Assembly (NCBI RefSeq): GCF_944327175.1
Contig: NZ_CALVGT010000014.1
Span: 1 to 64,000 of the forward strand
Direction: 5' to 3'
DNA: 64,000 nt
DNA from: an uncultured Lactobacillus sp.
Lineage (GTDB): Bacteria; Bacillota; Bacilli; Lactobacillales; Lactobacillaceae
A model generated the notes under the pieces. That model was not told the origin of the DNA, ran no database searches, and saw nothing but the letters and a program-made list of their open reading frames with translations. Below are positions 59,452 through 64,000 of this stretch, one piece after another (position 1 is the first letter of the stretch; every line of letters begins with the position of its first letter). A program made the translations under genes and the position numbers.

Positions 59452-62034
59452 TTAGATTCTCTGTTTCTTTTTCAAAAGCAAGTAGACAGCCAAAGTTACC
59501 AAGCTGATCACGCTGCCGGCAATCAAGCTGACCGGCAAATAGACCAGGGTCAGCTGGTGCTTGCCCCCCTTTAAGTTGAAGGCCAGGAGGCTGGAGGCAT
59601 ATTGGCTGGTCTTGACCCGTTTGCCGTTATCATAGACCAGCCAGTTCTTGGAATAAGGAATGGTCGTGATCCAGAGCTTCTTTTGGCTCTTAAAAGTCTG
59701 GCTGGAAATTTTCAAACCCGTCTGCTTTAACTTGAGTTCTGGCTTTTTCAGCTGTTTGATCCCGGCCTTGAAGGCGGAATTGTTGAAGTGCCAGAAGAGG
59801 AGGCCGGTTAAGTCCAGGGTCGAATTGGTCAAGTTGAAAGTGACCTTGATCCTGGTCTTTTTATTTTGGCTGGCAATGTTGACCAGGCGAATCTGCCCGT
59901 CCCGGCTCTCGTAGTTATAGAAGATGTTGTTGACGCTCAAGCTGGCGGTCTTGAAGTCAAAGCCGTCCGGGAGCTGCAGGTAGTAAGAGTCATCGCTTTT
60001 TGGCGTCAAGATGAAGGTGACAGAAGCCGGCTTAGCTGAGTTGGCCTTCTTAAAGGCCAGGGGGTTGGACTGGTTGACTTTCAAGCTGGTCAGCTTGACC
60101 TGGCTCTTGACCTTGCTGAAAAGCTGGCCGGACAGACCCAGGCTCTCCCAGAGCCTTTGCTGGTTGTAAATTGGGTTGTTGTCTAGGAACTTGACCTTTT
60201 TCTGCCGGCTCTGGCTGGCAAAAATGACTGGCAGGGCCTGCTTGTTTTCCAAAATGCTGATTTGCTTAAACTGCTTTTTGGGATAATAGCTGTTTAAATC
60301 GGCCCGGTGGTTTAAGTTGTCATAAGGCATCCGCTGGGCAGCCGAGACGCCGTCATAAGAATAATTCGGCTCCAGGTAGTACTTGACTCCTAAGAAGGCA
60401 TCAGTTAGGAGAGTTCCGCCCTGGTTGGTATAAGAGTTGCTGTTATGGACGTAGCCCAAGCGGCTGAGCAGGTTGGAGGTGCTGGAATTGCTGATGGAGT
60501 TGAAGGTGGTAATCCCGTAATAGCTGCCAGTGAAGGGGTCATCATCCGACCGGCTGAAGCTCTTTTCCGTTCTGTAGAGGCTGGAGTCGGTCTTGGCCAG
60601 GTAGCTGGTGGCCTGGTTGACGTTCTCTTCAAACTTGGCATAGTTCTTGTTTTCCTGGTAGGAAATCGCGTTTAATGAAAAAATCAAGTTGACCGTAACT
60701 TCAGAAACGACTAAAAGCAGGGCGTAGTGGCCGGCTAGGTAGTGCTGGCCGTAGATGAAGAGAATGAAGAGCAGGCTGGCTAAAAGAAAGAGGCCAGTCG
60801 AGATTTTCCCGTCTTGCCGGATGAATTCCAGCTTATTAGGGTCAATAGCCAGGTAAACAGAAAGGCAGGCTCCTAAAAGAGCCGCCAGGACCTTCTGTTT
60901 GAGGTTGAAGGCAGGCTCTCTGTCCATATTTTCCAGGGCCAGGTTCAAGGCATAGAAGGAGACCAGGAAGCTGAACCGGGCCGGGTACCAGACTGGGAAC
61001 TGGCCTAAATGCCAGATCAAAACCAGAGGTGTAAAGGACAGCGAAAGGACTAAGAAGGCCAAAAGCAGGCCCCGGGCCAGTTTTTCCCGCTTGCTGAACT
61101 TGGAATTAAAGATAAAGAGCAGGGCCAGGAGGGTAAAGCAGGAGCTGATGAAGATGTTGGGCAGGCCGTCCGACATTTCATGGAAGCTGTAGGCCCCGTC
61201 AACTAATTTAGCGGCCAGCTGGTAGGGCGGGAACTGGAAATTCAGCTTCCAGCTGATGTCGGCATCGGTTTTGCCGGCTAAAAGCTCTAAAAAAGTCGGC
61301 CAGAGGCTGATCCCGGCCAGGCAGCTGCCAAAGAAGCTGCGCTTGAAGTAGGTCCAAAAGCGGGCTTTTGGCTCCCTATTTGTGGCCAGGCCCACCAGCA
61401 AATAGAGCAGGCCAAAGAGCAGGGTCATGTAGCCGGTATAGAAGTTGGTCAGCCAGAGCAGGAAGGTGACCAGGACCAGGTGATTTTTCTTCCCGGCCAA
61501 AAGGCGGTCAATTGCATTTTGCAGCCAGGGCAAAAGGACCAGGCTGTCCAGCCACATCAAGTTCAAATTGTTGGCAACCACAAAGCCGCAGAGAGCAAAG
61601 GCCAGGCTGGCAGCCAGAACGTATTCTTTAGCCAGCTTGTACTTCTTCCCCCAGACCAGGTAGGCCGACAGGCCGCTGGCCCCGATCTTGCAGGAGATGA
61701 CCAAAAGGATTCCCTGAGGCAGGAACTTCTGCGGGAAAAAGAGCAAGAGCAGGTTGAAGGGACTGAGCAGGTAGTAGCTGTCCGTCCCTAGCATGGAGCC
61801 GCCCAGGCCGCTGGCAAAGCTGTAAATCAACTTGCTTGGGTCTTTAAAGAGCTTTTGCTGATAGTAGGCCAGGAAGTCAACGTACTGCTGGCCCAGGTCG
61901 ACGGTCAGGATATTGCCCTTCTTGCTGATGAAGTAGCCGGCAAAAATCAAGGCCGGCAGGGCAAAGGCCAGGCAGGCATAAAGCTGCCTAAGGCTGAATT
62001 TTCGAAAAAAACGTTTTATTTTGGACATGTACAT
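59452..62034 (-). CDS. YfhO-family multi-membrane protein
   Basis: 860 aa with at least twelve hydrophobic segments, mainly in the first ~470 residues and one at the C-terminus (VSLIAGSVISLVTLAVYLLL). Early conserved blocks GNILTVDLGQQYVDFLAYYQ, LSPFNLLLLFFP and NNLNLMWLDSLVLLPW match YfhO proteins (GT-C-like fold). B. subtilis YfhO is implicated in lipoteichoic acid glycosylation; the large extracytoplasmic C-terminal domain (about 480-830) is beta-rich. The ribosome site GAGGAG is 14 nt before ATG 62034; ATG 62028 is an alternative. Confidence 0.85.
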   Translation of the reverse strand: MYMSKIKRFFRKFSLRQLYACLAFALPALIFAGYFISKKGNILTVDLGQQYVDFLAYYQQKLFKDPSKLIYSFASGLGGSMLGTDSYYLLSPFNLLLLFFPQKFLPQGILLVISCKIGASGLSAYLVWGKKYKLAKEYVLAASLAFALCGFVVANNLNLMWLDSLVLLPWLQNAIDRLLAGKKNHLVLVTFLLWLTNFYTGYMTLLFGLLYLLVGLATNREPKARFWTYFKRSFFGSCLAGISLWPTFLELLAGKTDADISWKLNFQFPPYQLAAKLVDGAYSFHEMSDGLPNIFISSCFTLLALLFIFNSKFSKREKLARGLLLAFLVLSLSFTPLVLIWHLGQFPVWYPARFSFLVSFYALNLALENMDREPAFNLKQKVLAALLGACLSVYLAIDPNKLEFIRQDGKISTGLFLLASLLFILFIYGQHYLAGHYALLLVVSEVTVNLIFSLNAISYQENKNYAKFEENVNQATSYLAKTDSSLYRTEKSFSRSDDDPFTGSYYGITTFNSISNSSTSNLLSRLGYVHNSNSYTNQGGTLLTDAFLGVKYYLEPNYSYDGVSAAQRMPYDNLNHRADLNSYYPKKQFKQISILENKQALPVIFASQSRQKKVKFLDNNPIYNQQRLWESLGLSGQLFSKVKSQVKLTSLKVNQSNPLAFKKANSAKPASVTFILTPKSDDSYYLQLPDGFDFKTASLSVNNIFYNYESRDGQIRLVNIASQNKKTRIKVTFNLTNSTLDLTGLLFWHFNNSAFKAGIKQLKKPELKLKQTGLKISSQTFKSQKKLWITTIPYSKNWLVYDNGKRVKTSQYASSLLAFNLKGGKHQLTLVYLPVSLIAGSVISLVTLAVYLLLKKKQRI

Positions 62035-62119
62035 TAAGAATTAGCTAACTCCTCTTCTGAATGATAGAATTGCTTAGGTCTTTTTGCTAAAATTACTTGT
62101 TAGTGAGGATGGTTTTATC

Positions 62120-64000
62120 GTGAGTTATTTTAGAAAGAATAGCGGAACTGGCAACAGTAGTCAAACCGCAAACACCCCTCTCAGAATGAAGATTCTGGTC
62201 GGGGTCATCGTAATTTTGTTCGCGGCCTTAATCGGCCAATTAGCACACTTGCAGCTCTTTTACGGTTCGCGCTTTTCCGCGGAGGTCAATGCCACCGACG
62301 AAAAGACCATGACCAAGTCTGTCCCCCGGGGGGTCATGTACGACTCCCAGGGCCGGATCCTGGTCGGCAACAAGGCTGAAAACGCGATTACTTACATGCG
62401 CAGCTTGTCGGCAAGTTCCAAAGAGATGTACAAGGTTGCTAATACCCTTAGTAATTATATAAAAATTACCGACGAAAAGCCGACAAAAAGACAAATTGCC
62501 GATTACTACCTGGCTGACGAAAGCCGTGCTAAGAAGGTCCTGGCCGCCTTGCCCAAGTCGCAGAAGAAGTCGAGCCTGTCGAATTCAGAGGTCAACGACA
62601 ACGAAGTGGCTTATGTTGAAAACACCATCAAGCCGTCTTTAACCAGCCAGGAAAAGACAGCTGCCCTCTTGTATAACAAGATGTCAGGGGCGACGACCTT
62701 GTCGACGATCAACTTGAAGAGCAACGGCCTCAGCAACAAGGAAATCGCCCAGGTCGGCGAGCACTTGTCCTCCATGCCGGGGGTCGGGATCGGGACCGAC
62801 TGGAACCGCTACTACCCGAACGGGTCTTCAATCAAGAGTATTATCGGGTCAGTTTCCACGACCAAGACCGGTTTGCCGAGTGACAACCTCCAGTACTACC
62901 TGGTTAACGGCTATTCCAGAAACGACCGGGTTGGGACTTCTTACCTAGAAAAGGAATATGAAGCCCTTTTGAAGGGGACCAAGGCCAGCTACAAGGTCAC
63001 CAGCAACTCTAATAACAAAATCACCAAGACCAAGCAAGTTTACAAGGGCCAGTCCGGGGCCAGCTTGAAGTTGACGATTGACGCCAAGTACCAGGCAGCC
63101 GTAACCAAGGCCCTTAAGCAGCAGTTTAACTCAGCCTTGAGCGCCGGGGCAGCCAGCCTGTCCAGCGGTGCTTACGCTGTTGCCATGAACCCGAATACGG
63201 GGGCTGTCCTGGCCATGTCCGGGATCAGCTATGACCCGTCAACGCGCAAGATTTCTGACAACGCCCTGGGCAACATCAACCAGTCCTTCGTTATGGGTTC
63301 CGCTGTCAAGGGGGCCCAGGTGGCCGGGGGCTTGATCAACAAGGTCATCACGCCAACCAACAACACCCTGCCGGATACGGCTATCTACCTGCCGGGTTCC
63401 CCGGTCAAGAAGTCTGTTTACCCGGTTGGGATCTTCAGCTCCTTGACAGCAGCAAGCGCTTTGGAAGTATCATCCAACATTTACATGATGCAGCTGACCC
63501 TGCGTTGGGTAAAGGCCAGCTATGTGGCCAAGCAGTACATCCACATGCCGCAGACGGCCTTTGAAACCTTGAGAAACAACTTCAAGATGTTTGGCCTGGG
63601 GCAAAAGACCGGGATCGACCTGCCGGGTGAAAGTTCCGGGATTGAAGGGGCGTCAACCAACTCAAACGGGATCATTCTGTCCGGGTCAGTCCTCGACGAA
63701 TCCTATGGGAACTACGATGCCTACACCCCGATTCAACTGGCCCAGTACATTTCAACGATTGCCAATGGAGGCTACCGGATGCAGCCTTACGTTGTCCAGT
63801 CTATTGGCCGCACCAGCAGCGACGGCAAGCATTTCTATGCTTACTACAACAAGAAGCCAACCGTCCAGTTCAAGATTCCTTGGGCAAAGGATGAATTAGC
63901 CGTCATCAAGCAGGGGCTCTACCAGGTTGTCCACGGCACAAACGGTTGGGGGACGGCTCACGCCCTGAAGAATGTCAAGCCATCGATCTCGGCCAAGACC
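62120..64000 (+). CDS. Class B penicillin-binding protein (PBP2b/2x-like), partial
   Basis: 627 codons in the window, open at the right edge. GTG 62120 follows GTGAGGATGG. A short cytoplasmic tail, a membrane helix (MKILVGVIVILFAALIGQL), then a dimerisation/pedestal domain (VPRGVMYDSQGRILVGNKAEN, NRYYPNGSSIKSIIGSV) and the transpeptidase domain with SAVK (in FVMGSAVKGAQVAGG) and SSN (LEVSSNIYMMQ). The KTG motif would lie beyond the edge; the window ends at ISAKT, just where KTG begins. Acts in septal or lateral wall crosslinking with a SEDS partner. Divergent from the YfhO-like gene. Confidence 0.92.
   Translation, partial: MSYFRKNSGTGNSSQTANTPLRMKILVGVIVILFAALIGQLAHLQLFYGSRFSAEVNATDEKTMTKSVPRGVMYDSQGRILVGNKAENAITYMRSLSASSKEMYKVANTLSNYIKITDEKPTKRQIADYYLADESRAKKVLAALPKSQKKSSLSNSEVNDNEVAYVENTIKPSLTSQEKTAALLYNKMSGATTLSTINLKSNGLSNKEIAQVGEHLSSMPGVGIGTDWNRYYPNGSSIKSIIGSVSTTKTGLPSDNLQYYLVNGYSRNDRVGTSYLEKEYEALLKGTKASYKVTSNSNNKITKTKQVYKGQSGASLKLTIDAKYQAAVTKALKQQFNSALSAGAASLSSGAYAVAMNPNTGAVLAMSGISYDPSTRKISDNALGNINQSFVMGSAVKGAQVAGGLINKVITPTNNTLPDTAIYLPGSPVKKSVYPVGIFSSLTAASALEVSSNIYMMQLTLRWVKASYVAKQYIHMPQTAFETLRNNFKMFGLGQKTGIDLPGESSGIEGASTNSNGIILSGSVLDESYGNYDAYTPIQLAQYISTIANGGYRMQPYVVQSIGRTSSDGKHFYAYYNKKPTVQFKIPWAKDELAVIKQGLYQVVHGTNGWGTAHALKNVKPSISAKT

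Overview
The window reads as the chromosome of a Gram-positive lactic acid bacterium, most likely Lactobacillus delbrueckii or a close relative. This rests on Bacillota-type gene order and RNA regulators, strong GC-ending codon bias (leucine is mostly CTG/TTG, with a tRNA-Leu reading CUG), Lactobacillus-style surface proteins, and visible gene decay including a relict of aromatic amino acid biosynthesis. No database search was possible; identifications rest on motifs, length and synteny.

Layout. 1-10.9 kb: a pyruvate oxidase-like C-terminus, tRNA-Leu(CAG), then cell-envelope genes: D,D-carboxypeptidase, two YkuD-fold L,D-transpeptidase-like proteins bracketing a broken LPXTG pilin-like gene and its broken sortase, then fructose-bisphosphate aldolase, a pseudouridine synthase and a class A PBP. 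10.9-17.3 kb: YlbF-like protein, the yhaO-yhaN-yhaM nuclease operon, a relict aromatic leader peptide/attenuator fused to a 3' scrap of prephenate dehydrogenase, and the PrsA foldase. 17.4-26.1 kb: pyrE-pyrF (with a PyrR-type attenuator), pyrD, ytxH-like, hit/ecsAB, trmB, thioredoxin-like, ytpR, murC.

26.15-28.62 kb holds the most unusual locus. It is a 534-residue protein that fuses an N-terminal NERD (PD-(D/E)xK-type) nuclease domain to a C-terminal Rep_3/RepB plasmid initiator domain. On both sides lie iteron-like arrays with the same architecture: inverted cores spaced 32/42 bp, a 21-bp centre, then direct cores every 32 bp. The spacings are multiples of the DNA helical repeat, as expected for sites bound on one face by the Rep domain. 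It sits as an island between murC and polA, next to a decayed MarR/MFS pair.

29.9-43.4 kb is the replication, repair and translation block polA-mutM-coaE-nrdR-dnaB-dnaI-[insertion]-thrS-infC-rpmI-rplT. An IS1202-like transposase remnant plus an AT-rich GNAT gene, bounded by 21-bp direct repeats, split dnaI from the thrS T-box promoter. infC appears to start at AUA and follows an L20-type leader. 43.4-48 kb is yqeH-nadD-yqeK-rsfS-ylbM-yceD, interrupted downstream by a solitary TnpB with a long structured 3' region (candidate omega RNA). 50-64 kb: a two-component system, yidC, acylphosphatase, a SpoU methyltransferase, an HxlR regulator, a T-box-controlled pheST, greA, a YfhO-like membrane protein and the start of a class B PBP that runs off the window.
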